From NCBI GenBank assembly GCA_037783545.1, contig JBBELK010000487.1, forward strand, positions 62,001-126,000: DNA of 64,000 bases, written 5' to 3'. The position numbers were made by a program, and so were the translations under genes. Position 1 is the stretch's first letter; every line of letters begins with the position of its first letter. The notes under the pieces are model-generated. The model saw nothing but the letters and a program-made list of their open reading frames with translations. It ran no database searches and was not told the origin of the DNA. Shown piece by piece: positions 1 through 9,137 of the stretch. Source of the DNA: Henricia sp. BOLD:AAB3569 (Eukaryota > Echinodermata > Asteroidea > Spinulosida > Echinasteridae).

Positions 1-106
1 CAGTCAAGTTTGTCTCACAGGACAGTCTTCTTCAGCTAGCTCATGACAGACGATTGCAACTTTCAGCGCTGAGAGGTTGTCCAAAAGTGTGGCTTATGTG
101 CCTCGT

Positions 107-118
107 TGGCGCAGTCGG
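107..118 (+). promoter_or_regulatory. A box of tRNA-Met (unit 1)
   Basis: TGGCGCAGTCGG fits the Pol III A-box pattern TRGCNNARYNGG and spans tRNA positions 8-19. The same site is present in the other uninterrupted tRNA-Met genes, except that unit 47 has A14 changed to G. Confidence 0.85.
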
Positions 119-150
119 CAGCGCGTCAGTCTCATAATCTGAAGGTCGTG

Positions 151-161
151 AGTTCGAGCCT
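151..161 (+). promoter_or_regulatory. B box of tRNA-Met (unit 1)
   Basis: AGTTCGAGCCT is a slightly weak match to the GGTTCGANTCC B-box consensus and is the expected TFIIIC site in the T arm. Confidence 0.8.
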
Positions 162-172
162 CACACGGGGCA

Positions 173-315
173 GTCTCTGTCGTTTTGTAATGCTTCCCTT
201 TTATATTATTGTTGTCTGCGTGAGGCTCAGGGTTTGGTAATGTCCTCATTTTAAACTGGAATGGCTCGTTTGGTTCCAACCATGCTGCTTGCGACCTGAA
301 AGACAGCTTCACGTG
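173..315. other. spacer between tRNA-Met and tRNA-Arg (unit 1 as type)
   Basis: 143 bp. It holds the T4 stop of tRNA-Met near its start, then an AT-rich stretch and a 9-nt segment at 220-228 complementary to 156-164 in the tRNA-Met T arm. No open frame with coding character. It is nearly invariant across units; the only change seen is C to T at 804 (unit 2). Confidence 0.8.
183..186 (+). terminator. Pol III terminator of tRNA-Met (unit 1)
   Basis: A run of exactly four T on the coding strand, 11 nt after the discriminator base. T4 is the minimal stop in many animals, so some read-through is plausible. Present in the other units by eye. Confidence 0.8.
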
Positions 316-324
316 GACCACGTG
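310..324. promoter_or_regulatory. palindrome with two E-boxes over the 5' end of tRNA-Arg (unit 1)
   Basis: CACGTGGACCACGTG has 7-bp arms around a single A and contains two CACGTG E-boxes, one ending just before the first tRNA base and one inside the gene. Whether it binds a bHLH factor or is a by-product of the acceptor stem sequence is unknown. Confidence 0.4.
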
Positions 325-333
325 GCCTAATGG
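323..333 (+). promoter_or_regulatory. A box of tRNA-Arg (unit 1)
   Basis: TGGCCTAATGG matches the A-box pattern. Single units carry changes in or beside it: G10T in unit 46, G19T in unit 85, and T20aA in unit 24 just beyond it. Confidence 0.85.
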
Positions 334-366
334 ATAAGGCGTCCGACTTCGGATCGGAAGATTGAG

Positions 367-377
367 GGTTCGAATCC
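367..377 (+). promoter_or_regulatory. B box of tRNA-Arg (unit 1)
   Basis: GGTTCGAATCC is a perfect match to the B-box consensus. In 22 units the C of TTC (tRNA position 56) is G, and in unit 65 the second-last C is A (C61A). Confidence 0.9.
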
Positions 378-388
378 CTTCGTGGTTG

Positions 389-615
389 TGCTATTTTGGC
401 ACGCTGACTCTGTCTTCTGTCTTCTAAAGTCGATCCGAGATGACCGCCGTCTCCAGAAGGGCTTACTTCATGTATCCATGTTATGAACAATGTTATAGCA
501 GGCCTTTGTGTTTGTGCAGTCAAGTTTGTCTCACAGGACAGTCTTCTTCAGCTAGCTCATGACAGACGATTGCAACTTTCAGCGCTGAGAGGTTGTCCAA
601 AAGTGTGGCTTATGT
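389..615. other. spacer from tRNA-Arg to the next tRNA-Met (unit 1/2 as type)
   Basis: 227 bp. It starts with the T4 stop of tRNA-Arg, followed by two adjacent copies of TGTCTTC, an 8-nt segment at 431-438 complementary to the tRNA-Arg anticodon arm, and then sequence with no recognised motif. Two of the insertions in the window (22604 and 35452) landed in this spacer. No evidence of a gene. Confidence 0.8.
394..397 (+). terminator. Pol III terminator of tRNA-Arg (unit 1)
   Basis: A T4 run six bases after the discriminator G of tRNA-Arg; seen in the other units as well. Confidence 0.8.
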
Positions 616-688
616 GCCTCGTTGGCGCAGTCGGCAGCGCGTCAGTCTCATAATCTGAAGGTCGTGAGTTCGAGCCTCACACGGGGCA
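616..688 (+). tRNA. tRNA-Met(CAT), unit 2
   Basis: As unit 1. Confidence 0.96.
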
Positions 689-831
689 GTCTCTGTCGTT
701 TTGTAATGCTTCCCTTTTATATTATTGTTGTCTGCGTGAGGCTCAGGGTTTGGTAATGTCCTCATTTTAAACTGGAATGGCTCGTTTGGTTCCAACCATG
801 CTGTTTGCGACCTGAAAGACAGCTTCACGTG

Positions 832-904
832 GACCACGTGGCCTAATGGATAAGGCGTCCGACTTCGGATCGGAAGATTGAGGGTTCGAATCCCTTCGTG
901 GTTG
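832..904 (+). tRNA. tRNA-Arg(TCG), unit 2
   Basis: As unit 1. The spacer upstream has a private C to T at 804. Confidence 0.96.
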
Positions 905-1131
905 TGCTATTTTGGCACGCTGACTCTGTCTTCTGTCTTCTAAAGTCGATCCGAGATGACCGCCGTCTCCAGAAGGGCTTACTTCATGTATCCATGTTAT
1001 GAACAATGTTATAGCAGGCCTTTGTGTTTGTGCAGTCAAGTTTGTCTCACAGGACAGTCTTCTTCAGCTAGCTCATGACAGACGATTGCAACTTTCAGCG
1101 CTGAGAGGTTGTCCAAAAGTGTGGCTTATGT

Positions 1132-1204
1132 GCCTCGTTGGCGCAGTCGGCAGCGCGTCAGTCTCATAATCTGAAGGTCGTGAGTTCGAGCCTCACACGG
1201 GGCA
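1132..1204 (+). tRNA. tRNA-Met(CAT), unit 3
   Basis: As unit 1. Confidence 0.96.
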
Positions 1205-1347
1205 GTCTCTGTCGTTTTGTAATGCTTCCCTTTTATATTATTGTTGTCTGCGTGAGGCTCAGGGTTTGGTAATGTCCTCATTTTAAACTGGAATGGCTCG
1301 TTTGGTTCCAACCATGCTGCTTGCGACCTGAAAGACAGCTTCACGTG

Positions 1348-1420
1348 GACCACGTGGCCTAATGGATAAGGCGTCCGACTTCGGATCGGAAGATTGAGGG
1401 TTCGAATCCCTTCGTGGTTG
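1348..1420 (+). tRNA. tRNA-Arg(TCG), unit 3
   Basis: As unit 1. Confidence 0.96.
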
Positions 1421-1647
1421 TGCTATTTTGGCACGCTGACTCTGTCTTCTGTCTTCTAAAGTCGATCCGAGATGACCGCCGTCTCCAGAAGGGCTTACTT
1501 CATGTATCCATGTTATGAACAATGTTATAGCAGGCCTTTGTGTTTGTGCAGTCAAGTTTGTCTCACAGGACAGTCTTCTTCAGCTAGCTCATGACAGACG
1601 ATTGCAACTTTCAGCGCTGAGAGGTTGTCCAAAAGTGTGGCTTATGT

Positions 1648-1720
1648 GCCTCGTTGGCGCAGTCGGCAGCGCGTCAGTCTCATAATCTGAAGGTCGTGAG
1701 TTCGAGCCTCACACGGGGCA
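1648..1720 (+). tRNA. tRNA-Met(CAT), unit 4
   Basis: As unit 1. Confidence 0.96.
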
Positions 1721-1863
1721 GTCTCTGTCGTTTTGTAATGCTTCCCTTTTATATTATTGTTGTCTGCGTGAGGCTCAGGGTTTGGTAATGTCCTCATTTT
1801 AAACTGGAATGGCTCGTTTGGTTCCAACCATGCTGCTTGCGACCTGAAAGACAGCTTCACGTG

Positions 1864-1936
1864 GACCACGTGGCCTAATGGATAAGGCGTCCGACTTCGG
1901 ATCGGAAGATTGAGGGTTCGAATCCCTTCGTGGTTG
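1864..1936 (+). tRNA. tRNA-Arg(TCG), unit 4
   Basis: As unit 1. Confidence 0.96.
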
Positions 1937-2147
1937 TGCTATTTTGGCACGCTGACTCTGTCTTCTGTCTTCTAAAGTCGATCCGAGATGACCGCCGTCT
2001 CCAGAAGGGCTTACTTCATGTATCCATGTTATGAACAATGTTATAGCAGGCCTTTGTGTTTGTGCAGTCAAGTTTGTCTCACAGGACAGTCTTCTTCAGC
2101 TAGCTCATGACAGACGATTGCAACTTTCAGCGCAATGTGGCTTATGT

Positions 2148-2220
2148 GCCTCGTTGGCGCAGTCGGCAGCGCGTCAGTCTCATAATCTGAAGGTCGTGAG
2201 TTCGAGCCTCACACGGGGCA
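2148..2220 (+). tRNA. tRNA-Met(CAT), unit 5
   Basis: Gene as unit 1, but 16 bp (net) are missing from about 15 nt upstream of the first base, so the start-site region differs from every other unit. Confidence 0.95.
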
Positions 2221-2363
2221 GTCTCTGTCGTTTTGTAATGCTTCCCTTTTATATTATTGTTGTCTGCGTGAGGCTCAGGGTTTGGTAATGTCCTCATTTT
2301 AAACTGGAATGGCTCGTTTGGTTCCAACCATGCTGCTTGCGACCTGAAAGACAGCTTCACGTG

Positions 2364-2436
2364 GACCACGTGGCCTAATGGATAAGGCGTCCGACTTCGG
2401 ATCGGAAGATTGAGGGTTCGAATCCCTTCGTGGTTG
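2364..2436 (+). tRNA. tRNA-Arg(TCG), unit 5
   Basis: Gene as unit 1. Downstream, one of two adjacent TGTCTTC copies is lost (7 bp, near 2460). Confidence 0.95.
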
Positions 2437-2656
2437 TGCTATTTTGGCACGCTGACTCTGTCTTCTAAAGTCGATCCGAGATGACCGCCGTCTCCAGAAG
2501 GGCTTACTTCATGTATCCATGTTATGAACAATGTTATAGCAGGCCTTTGTGTTTGTGCAGTCAAGTTTGTCTCACAGGACAGTCTTCTTCAGCTAGCTCA
2601 TGACAGACGATTGCAACTTTCAGCGCTGAGAGGTTGTCCAAAAGTGTGGCTTATGT

Positions 2657-2729
2657 GCCTCGTTGGCGCAGTCGGCAGCGCGTCAGTCTCATAATCTGAA
2701 GGTCGTGAGTTCGAGCCTCACACGGGGCA
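2657..2729 (+). tRNA. tRNA-Met(CAT), unit 6
   Basis: As unit 1. Confidence 0.96.
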
Positions 2730-2872
2730 GTCTCTGTCGTTTTGTAATGCTTCCCTTTTATATTATTGTTGTCTGCGTGAGGCTCAGGGTTTGGTAATGT
2801 CCTCATTTTAAACTGGAATGGCTCGTTTGGTTCCAACCATGCTGCTTGCGACCTGAAAGACAGCTTCACGTG

Positions 2873-2945
2873 GACCACGTGGCCTAATGGATAAGGCGTC
2901 CGACTTCGGATCGGAAGATTGAGGGTTGGAATCCCTTCGTGGTTG
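2873..2945 (+). tRNA. tRNA-Arg(TCG), C56G variant, unit 6
   Basis: C56G at 2928: T loop TTGGAAT. This breaks the G19-C56 elbow pair and the core of the B box, so the gene may be silent or its product unstable. First of the 22 variant copies. Confidence 0.7.
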
Positions 2946-3172
2946 TGCTATTTTGGCACGCTGACTCTGTCTTCTGTCTTCTAAAGTCGATCCGAGATGA
3001 CCGCCGTCTCCAGAAGGGCTTACTTCATGTATCCATGTTATGAACAATGTTATAGCAGGCCTTTGTGTTTGTGCAGTCAAGTTTGTCTCACAGGACAGTC
3101 TTCTTCAGCTAGCTCATGACAGACGATTGCAACTTTCAGCGCTGAGAGGTTGTCCAAAAGTGTGGCTTATGT

Positions 3173-3245
3173 GCCTCGTTGGCGCAGTCGGCAGCGCGTC
3201 AGTCTCATAATCTGAAGGTCGTGAGTTCGAGCCTCACACGGGGCA
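3173..3245 (+). tRNA. tRNA-Met(CAT), unit 7
   Basis: As unit 1. Confidence 0.96.
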
Positions 3246-3388
3246 GTCTCTGTCGTTTTGTAATGCTTCCCTTTTATATTATTGTTGTCTGCGTGAGGCT
3301 CAGGGTTTGGTAATGTCCTCATTTTAAACTGGAATGGCTCGTTTGGTTCCAACCATGCTGCTTGCGACCTGAAAGACAGCTTCACGTG

Positions 3389-3461
3389 GACCACGTGGCC
3401 TAATGGATAAGGCGTCCGACTTCGGATCGGAAGATTGAGGGTTCGAATCCCTTCGTGGTTG
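3389..3461 (+). tRNA. tRNA-Arg(TCG), unit 7
   Basis: As unit 1. Confidence 0.96.
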
Positions 3462-3688
3462 TGCTATTTTGGCACGCTGACTCTGTCTTCTGTCTTCTAA
3501 AGTCGATCCGAGATGACCGCCGTCTCCAGAAGGGCTTACTTCATGTATCCATGTTATGAACAATGTTATAGCAGGCCTTTGTGTTTGTGCAGTCAAGTTT
3601 GTCTCACAGGACAGTCTTCTTCAGCTAGCTCATGACAGACGATTGCAACTTTCAGCGCTGAGAGGTTGTCCAAAAGTGTGGCTTATGT

Positions 3689-3761
3689 GCCTCGTTGGCG
3701 CAGTCGGCAGCGCGTCAGTCTCATAATCTGAAGGTCGTGAGTTCGAGCCTCACACGGGGCA
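3689..3761 (+). tRNA. tRNA-Met(CAT), unit 8
   Basis: As unit 1. Confidence 0.96.
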
Positions 3762-3904
3762 GTCTCTGTCGTTTTGTAATGCTTCCCTTTTATATTATTG
3801 TTGTCTGCGTGAGGCTCAGGGTTTGGTAATGTCCTCATTTTAAACTGGAATGGCTCGTTTGGTTCCAACCATGCTGCTTGCGACCTGAAAGACAGCTTCA
3901 CGTG

Positions 3905-3977
3905 GACCACGTGGCCTAATGGATAAGGCGTCCGACTTCGGATCGGAAGATTGAGGGTTCGAATCCCTTCGTGGTTG
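3905..3977 (+). tRNA. tRNA-Arg(TCG), unit 8
   Basis: As unit 1. Confidence 0.96.
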
Positions 3978-4204
3978 TGCTATTTTGGCACGCTGACTCT
4001 GTCTTCTGTCTTCTAAAGTCGATCCGAGATGACCGCCGTCTCCAGAAGGGCTTACTTCATGTATCCATGTTATGAACAATGTTATAGCAGGCCTTTGTGT
4101 TTGTGCAGTCAAGTTTGTCTCACAGGACAGTCTTCTTCAGCTAGCTCATGACAGACGATTGCAACTTTCAGCGCTGAGAGGTTGTCCAAAAGTGTGGCTT
4201 ATGT

Positions 4205-4277
4205 GCCTCGTTGGCGCAGTCGGCAGCGCGTCAGTCTCATAATCTGAAGGTCGTGAGTTCGAGCCTCACACGGGGCT
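4205..4277 (+). tRNA. tRNA-Met(CAT), discriminator variant, unit 9
   Basis: A73T: the discriminator base at 4277 is T. A73 contributes to methionine identity, so charging may be weaker. The cloverleaf itself is intact. Confidence 0.85.
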
Positions 4278-4420
4278 GTCTCTGTCGTTTTGTAATGCTT
4301 CCCTTTTATATTATTGTTGTCTGCGTGAGGCTCAGGGTTTGGTAATGTCCTCATTTTAAACTGGAATGGCTCGTTTGGTTCCAACCATGCTGCTTGCGAC
4401 CTGAAAGACAGCTTCACGTG

Positions 4421-4493
4421 GACCACGTGGCCTAATGGATAAGGCGTCCGACTTCGGATCGGAAGATTGAGGGTTGGAATCCCTTCGTGGTTG
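4421..4493 (+). tRNA. tRNA-Arg(TCG), C56G variant, unit 9
   Basis: C56G at 4476. Both genes of this unit are altered. Confidence 0.7.
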
Positions 4494-4720
4494 TGCTATT
4501 TTGGCACGCTGACTCTGTCTTCTGTCTTCTAAAGTCGATCCGAGATGACCGCCGTCTCCAGAAGGGCTTACTTCATGTATCCATGTTATGAACAATGTTA
4601 TAGCAGGCCTTTGTGTTTGTGCAGTCAAGTTTGTCTCACAGGACAGTCTTCTTCAGCTAGCTCATGACAGACGATTGCAACTTTCAGCGCTGAGAGGTTG
4701 TCCAAAAGTGTGGCTTATGT

Positions 4721-4793
4721 GCCTCGTTGGCGCAGTCGGCAGCGCGTCAGTCTCATAATCTGAAGGTCGTGAGTTCGAGCCTCACACGGGGCA
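4721..4793 (+). tRNA. tRNA-Met(CAT), unit 10
   Basis: As unit 1. Confidence 0.96.
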
Positions 4794-4936
4794 GTCTCTG
4801 TCGTTTTGTAATGCTTCCCTTTTATATTATTGTTGTCTGCGTGAGGCTCAGGGTTTGGTAATGTCCTCATTTTAAACTGGAATGGCTCGTTTGGTTCCAA
4901 CCATGCTGCTTGCGACCTGAAAGACAGCTTCACGTG

Positions 4937-5009
4937 GACCACGTGGCCTAATGGATAAGGCGTCCGACTTCGGATCGGAAGATTGAGGGTTGGAATCCCT
5001 TCGTGGTTG
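4937..5009 (+). tRNA. tRNA-Arg(TCG), C56G variant, unit 10
   Basis: C56G at 4992, directly next to another variant unit (9). Confidence 0.7.
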
Positions 5010-5236
5010 TGCTATTTTGGCACGCTGACTCTGTCTTCTGTCTTCTAAAGTCGATCCGAGATGACCGCCGTCTCCAGAAGGGCTTACTTCATGTATCCAT
5101 GTTATGAACAATGTTATAGCAGGCCTTTGTGTTTGTGCAGTCAAGTTTGTCTCACAGGACAGTCTTCTTCAGCTAGCTCATGACAGACGATTGCAACTTT
5201 CAGCGCTGAGAGGTTGTCCAAAAGTGTGGCTTATGT

Positions 5237-5309
5237 GCCTCGTTGGCGCAGTCGGCAGCGCGTCAGTCTCATAATCTGAAGGTCGTGAGTTCGAGCCTCA
5301 CACGGGGCA
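5237..5309 (+). tRNA. tRNA-Met(CAT), unit 11
   Basis: As unit 1. Confidence 0.96.
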
Positions 5310-5452
5310 GTCTCTGTCGTTTTGTAATGCTTCCCTTTTATATTATTGTTGTCTGCGTGAGGCTCAGGGTTTGGTAATGTCCTCATTTTAAACTGGAATG
5401 GCTCGTTTGGTTCCAACCATGCTGCTTGCGACCTGAAAGACAGCTTCACGTG

Positions 5453-5525
5453 GACCACGTGGCCTAATGGATAAGGCGTCCGACTTCGGATCGGAAGATT
5501 GAGGGTTCGAATCCCTTCGTGGTTG
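5453..5525 (+). tRNA. tRNA-Arg(TCG), unit 11
   Basis: As unit 1. Confidence 0.96.
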
Positions 5526-5752
5526 TGCTATTTTGGCACGCTGACTCTGTCTTCTGTCTTCTAAAGTCGATCCGAGATGACCGCCGTCTCCAGAAGGGCT
5601 TACTTCATGTATCCATGTTATGAACAATGTTATAGCAGGCCTTTGTGTTTGTGCAGTCAAGTTTGTCTCACAGGACAGTCTTCTTCAGCTAGCTCATGAC
5701 AGACGATTGCAACTTTCAGCGCTGAGAGGTTGTCCAAAAGTGTGGCTTATGT

Positions 5753-5825
5753 GCCTCGTTGGCGCAGTCGGCAGCGCGTCAGTCTCATAATCTGAAGGTC
5801 GTGAGTTCGAGCCTCACACGGGGCA
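5753..5825 (+). tRNA. tRNA-Met(CAT), unit 12
   Basis: As unit 1. Confidence 0.96.
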
Positions 5826-5968
5826 GTCTCTGTCGTTTTGTAATGCTTCCCTTTTATATTATTGTTGTCTGCGTGAGGCTCAGGGTTTGGTAATGTCCTC
5901 ATTTTAAACTGGAATGGCTCGTTTGGTTCCAACCATGCTGCTTGCGACCTGAAAGACAGCTTCACGTG

Positions 5969-6041
5969 GACCACGTGGCCTAATGGATAAGGCGTCCGAC
6001 TTCGGATCGGAAGATTGAGGGTTCGAATCCCTTCGTGGTTG
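5969..6041 (+). tRNA. tRNA-Arg(TCG), unit 12
   Basis: As unit 1. Confidence 0.96.
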
Positions 6042-6268
6042 TGCTATTTTGGCACGCTGACTCTGTCTTCTGTCTTCTAAAGTCGATCCGAGATGACCGC
6101 CGTCTCCAGAAGGGCTTACTTCATGTATCCATGTTATGAACAATGTTATAGCAGGCCTTTGTGTTTGTGCAGTCAAGTTTGTCTCACAGGACAGTCTTCT
6201 TCAGCTAGCTCATGACAGACGATTGCAACTTTCAGCGCTGAGAGGTTGTCCAAAAGTGTGGCTTATGT

Positions 6269-6341
6269 GCCTCGTTGGCGCAGTCGGCAGCGCGTCAGTC
6301 TCATAATCTGAAGGTCGTGAGTTCGAGCCTCACACGGGGCA
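6269..6341 (+). tRNA. tRNA-Met(CAT), unit 13
   Basis: As unit 1. Confidence 0.96.
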
Positions 6342-6484
6342 GTCTCTGTCGTTTTGTAATGCTTCCCTTTTATATTATTGTTGTCTGCGTGAGGCTCAGG
6401 GTTTGGTAATGTCCTCATTTTAAACTGGAATGGCTCGTTTGGTTCCAACCATGCTGCTTGCGACCTGAAAGACAGCTTCACGTG

Positions 6485-6557
6485 GACCACGTGGCCTAAT
6501 GGATAAGGCGTCCGACTTCGGATCGGAAGATTGAGGGTTCGAATCCCTTCGTGGTTG
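6485..6557 (+). tRNA. tRNA-Arg(TCG), unit 13
   Basis: As unit 1. Confidence 0.96.
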
Positions 6558-6784
6558 TGCTATTTTGGCACGCTGACTCTGTCTTCTGTCTTCTAAAGTC
6601 GATCCGAGATGACCGCCGTCTCCAGAAGGGCTTACTTCATGTATCCATGTTATGAACAATGTTATAGCAGGCCTTTGTGTTTGTGCAGTCAAGTTTGTCT
6701 CACAGGACAGTCTTCTTCAGCTAGCTCATGACAGACGATTGCAACTTTCAGCGCTGAGAGGTTGTCCAAAAGTGTGGCTTATGT

Positions 6785-6857
6785 GCCTCGTTGGCGCAGT
6801 CGGCAGCGCGTCAGTCTCATAATCTGAAGGTCGTGAGTTCGAGCCTCACACGGGGCA
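6785..6857 (+). tRNA. tRNA-Met(CAT), unit 14
   Basis: As unit 1. Confidence 0.96.
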
Positions 6858-7000
6858 GTCTCTGTCGTTTTGTAATGCTTCCCTTTTATATTATTGTTGT
6901 CTGCGTGAGGCTCAGGGTTTGGTAATGTCCTCATTTTAAACTGGAATGGCTCGTTTGGTTCCAACCATGCTGCTTGCGACCTGAAAGACAGCTTCACGTG

Positions 7001-7073
7001 GACCACGTGGCCTAATGGATAAGGCGTCCGACTTCGGATCGGAAGATTGAGGGTTGGAATCCCTTCGTGGTTG
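7001..7073 (+). tRNA. tRNA-Arg(TCG), C56G variant, unit 14
   Basis: C56G at 7056. Confidence 0.7.
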
Positions 7074-7300
7074 TGCTATTTTGGCACGCTGACTCTGTCT
7101 TCTGTCTTCTAAAGTCGATCCGAGATGACCGCCGTCTCCAGAAGGGCTTACTTCATGTATCCATGTTATGAACAATGTTATAGCAGGCCTTTGTGTTTGT
7201 GCAGTCAAGTTTGTCTCACAGGACAGTCTTCTTCAGCTAGCTCATGACAGACGATTGCAACTTTCAGCGCTGAGAGGTTGTCCAAAAGTGTGGCTTATGT

Positions 7301-7373
7301 GCCTCGTTGGCGCAGTCGGCAGCGCGTCAGTCTCATAATCTGAAGGTCGTGAGTTCGAGCCTCACACGGGGCA
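7301..7373 (+). tRNA. tRNA-Met(CAT), unit 15
   Basis: As unit 1. Confidence 0.96.
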
Positions 7374-7516
7374 GTCTCTGTCGTTTTGTAATGCTTCCCT
7401 TTTATATTATTGTTGTCTGCGTGAGGCTCAGGGTTTGGTAATGTCCTCATTTTAAACTGGAATGGCTCGTTTGGTTCCAACCATGCTGCTTGCGACCTGA
7501 AAGACAGCTTCACGTG

Positions 7517-7589
7517 GACCACGTGGCCTAATGGATAAGGCGTCCGACTTCGGATCGGAAGATTGAGGGTTCGAATCCCTTCGTGGTTG
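7517..7589 (+). tRNA. tRNA-Arg(TCG), unit 15
   Basis: As unit 1. Confidence 0.96.
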
Positions 7590-7816
7590 TGCTATTTTGG
7601 CACGCTGACTCTGTCTTCTGTCTTCTAAAGTCGATCCGAGATGACCGCCGTCTCCAGAAGGGCTTACTTCATGTATCCATGTTATGAACAATGTTATAGC
7701 AGGCCTTTGTGTTTGTGCAGTCAAGTTTGTCTCACAGGACAGTCTTCTTCAGCTAGCTCATGACAGACGATTGCAACTTTCAGCGCTGAGAGGTTGTCCA
7801 AAAGTGTGGCTTATGT

Positions 7817-7889
7817 GCCTCGTTGGCGCAGTCGGCAGCGCGTCAGTCTCATAATCTGAAGGTCGTGAGTTCGAGCCTCACACGGGGCA
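7817..7889 (+). tRNA. tRNA-Met(CAT), unit 16
   Basis: As unit 1. Confidence 0.96.
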
Positions 7890-8032
7890 GTCTCTGTCGT
7901 TTTGTAATGCTTCCCTTTTATATTATTGTTGTCTGCGTGAGGCTCAGGGTTTGGTAATGTCCTCATTTTAAACTGGAATGGCTCGTTTGGTTCCAACCAT
8001 GCTGCTTGCGACCTGAAAGACAGCTTCACGTG

Positions 8033-8105
8033 GACCACGTGGCCTAATGGATAAGGCGTCCGACTTCGGATCGGAAGATTGAGGGTTCGAATCCCTTCGT
8101 GGTTG
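8033..8105 (+). tRNA. tRNA-Arg(TCG), unit 16
   Basis: As unit 1. Confidence 0.96.
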
Positions 8106-8332
8106 TGCTATTTTGGCACGCTGACTCTGTCTTCTGTCTTCTAAAGTCGATCCGAGATGACCGCCGTCTCCAGAAGGGCTTACTTCATGTATCCATGTTA
8201 TGAACAATGTTATAGCAGGCCTTTGTGTTTGTGCAGTCAAGTTTGTCTCACAGGACAGTCTTCTTCAGCTAGCTCATGACAGACGATTGCAACTTTCAGC
8301 GCTGAGAGGTTGTCCAAAAGTGTGGCTTATGT

Positions 8333-8405
8333 GCCTCGTTGGCGCAGTCGGCAGCGCGTCAGTCTCATAATCTGAAGGTCGTGAGTTCGAGCCTCACACG
8401 GGGCA
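8333..8405 (+). tRNA. tRNA-Met(CAT), unit 17
   Basis: As unit 1. Confidence 0.96.
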
Positions 8406-8548
8406 GTCTCTGTCGTTTTGTAATGCTTCCCTTTTATATTATTGTTGTCTGCGTGAGGCTCAGGGTTTGGTAATGTCCTCATTTTAAACTGGAATGGCTC
8501 GTTTGGTTCCAACCATGCTGCTTGCGACCTGAAAGACAGCTTCACGTG

Positions 8549-8621
8549 GACCACGTGGCCTAATGGATAAGGCGTCCGACTTCGGATCGGAAGATTGAGG
8601 GTTCGAATCCCTTCGTGGTTG
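8549..8621 (+). tRNA. tRNA-Arg(TCG), unit 17
   Basis: As unit 1. Confidence 0.96.
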
Positions 8622-8848
8622 TGCTATTTTGGCACGCTGACTCTGTCTTCTGTCTTCTAAAGTCGATCCGAGATGACCGCCGTCTCCAGAAGGGCTTACT
8701 TCATGTATCCATGTTATGAACAATGTTATAGCAGGCCTTTGTGTTTGTGCAGTCAAGTTTGTCTCACAGGACAGTCTTCTTCAGCTAGCTCATGACAGAC
8801 GATTGCAACTTTCAGCGCTGAGAGGTTGTCCAAAAGTGTGGCTTATGT

Positions 8849-8921
8849 GCCTCGTTGGCGCAGTCGGCAGCGCGTCAGTCTCATAATCTGAAGGTCGTGA
8901 GTTCGAGCCTCACACGGGGCA
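8849..8921 (+). tRNA. tRNA-Met(CAT), unit 18
   Basis: As unit 1. Confidence 0.96.
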
Positions 8922-9064
8922 GTCTCTGTCGTTTTGTAATGCTTCCCTTTTATATTATTGTTGTCTGCGTGAGGCTCAGGGTTTGGTAATGTCCTCATTT
9001 TAAACTGGAATGGCTCGTTTGGTTCCAACCATGCTGCTTGCGACCTGAAAGACAGCTTCACGTG

Positions 9065-9137
9065 GACCACGTGGCCTAATGGATAAGGCGTCCGACTTCG
9101 GATCGGAAGATTGAGGGTTCGAATCCCTTCGTGGTTG
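9065..9137 (+). tRNA. tRNA-Arg(TCG), unit 18
   Basis: As unit 1. Confidence 0.96.

Larger units (their letters stand above)
100..172 (+). tRNA. tRNA-Met(CAT), elongator, unit 1
   Basis: Elongator methionine tRNA, read by methionyl-tRNA synthetase and used for internal AUG codons. A full 73-nt cloverleaf folds: acceptor GCCTCGT with ACGGGGC (one T-G pair), D stem GCGC/GCGC, anticodon stem TCAGT/TCTGA with a T-T mismatch at 31-39 as in animal tRNA-Met, anticodon CAT at 133-135, T stem GTGAG/CTCAC, discriminator A73, no encoded CCA. The sequence closely matches the animal elongator tRNA-Met family rather than the initiator, which would have a different T loop (AUCG in place of TTCG). A and B boxes and a T4 stop make an independent Pol III unit. 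Identity and fold are clear; expression of any single copy cannot be judged. Confidence 0.97.
316..388 (+). tRNA. tRNA-Arg(TCG), unit 1
   Basis: Arginine tRNA expected to read CGA and possibly CGG. A full 73-nt cloverleaf folds: acceptor GACCACG with CGTGGTT (G1-T72 wobble), D stem GCCT/AGGC with loop AATGGATA, anticodon stem TCCGA/TCGGA, anticodon TCG at 349-351, T stem GAGGG/CCCTT, T loop TTCGAAT, discriminator G73, no CCA. A20 in the D loop, a known arginine identity base in many tRNA-Arg, is present. It lies 143 bp after tRNA-Met on the same strand with its own A and B boxes and T4 stop, so the two are probably transcribed separately. Confidence 0.97.

Noticed and set aside
94-321. 75-codon minus-strand frame repeated about 110 times, and at first sight a conserved small protein
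   Set aside because: It is the reverse complement of tRNA-Met plus spacer. The CEARTHDLQIMRLTRC stretch is the tRNA read backwards, and similar 'proteins' are known false predictions from tRNA genes.
251-523. 90-codon minus-strand frame repeated about 110 times
   Set aside because: Reverse complement of tRNA-Arg and flanking spacer (RRDSNPQSSDPKSDALSIRPRG is the tRNA read backwards). Conservation is explained by the tRNA and by array homogeneity.
2031-2288. Plus-strand frames such as 2031-2288, 9232-9456, 20554-20841 and 30834-31106
   Set aside because: They appear only where a private mutation or insertion removes a stop in the repeat unit; no independent coding signal.
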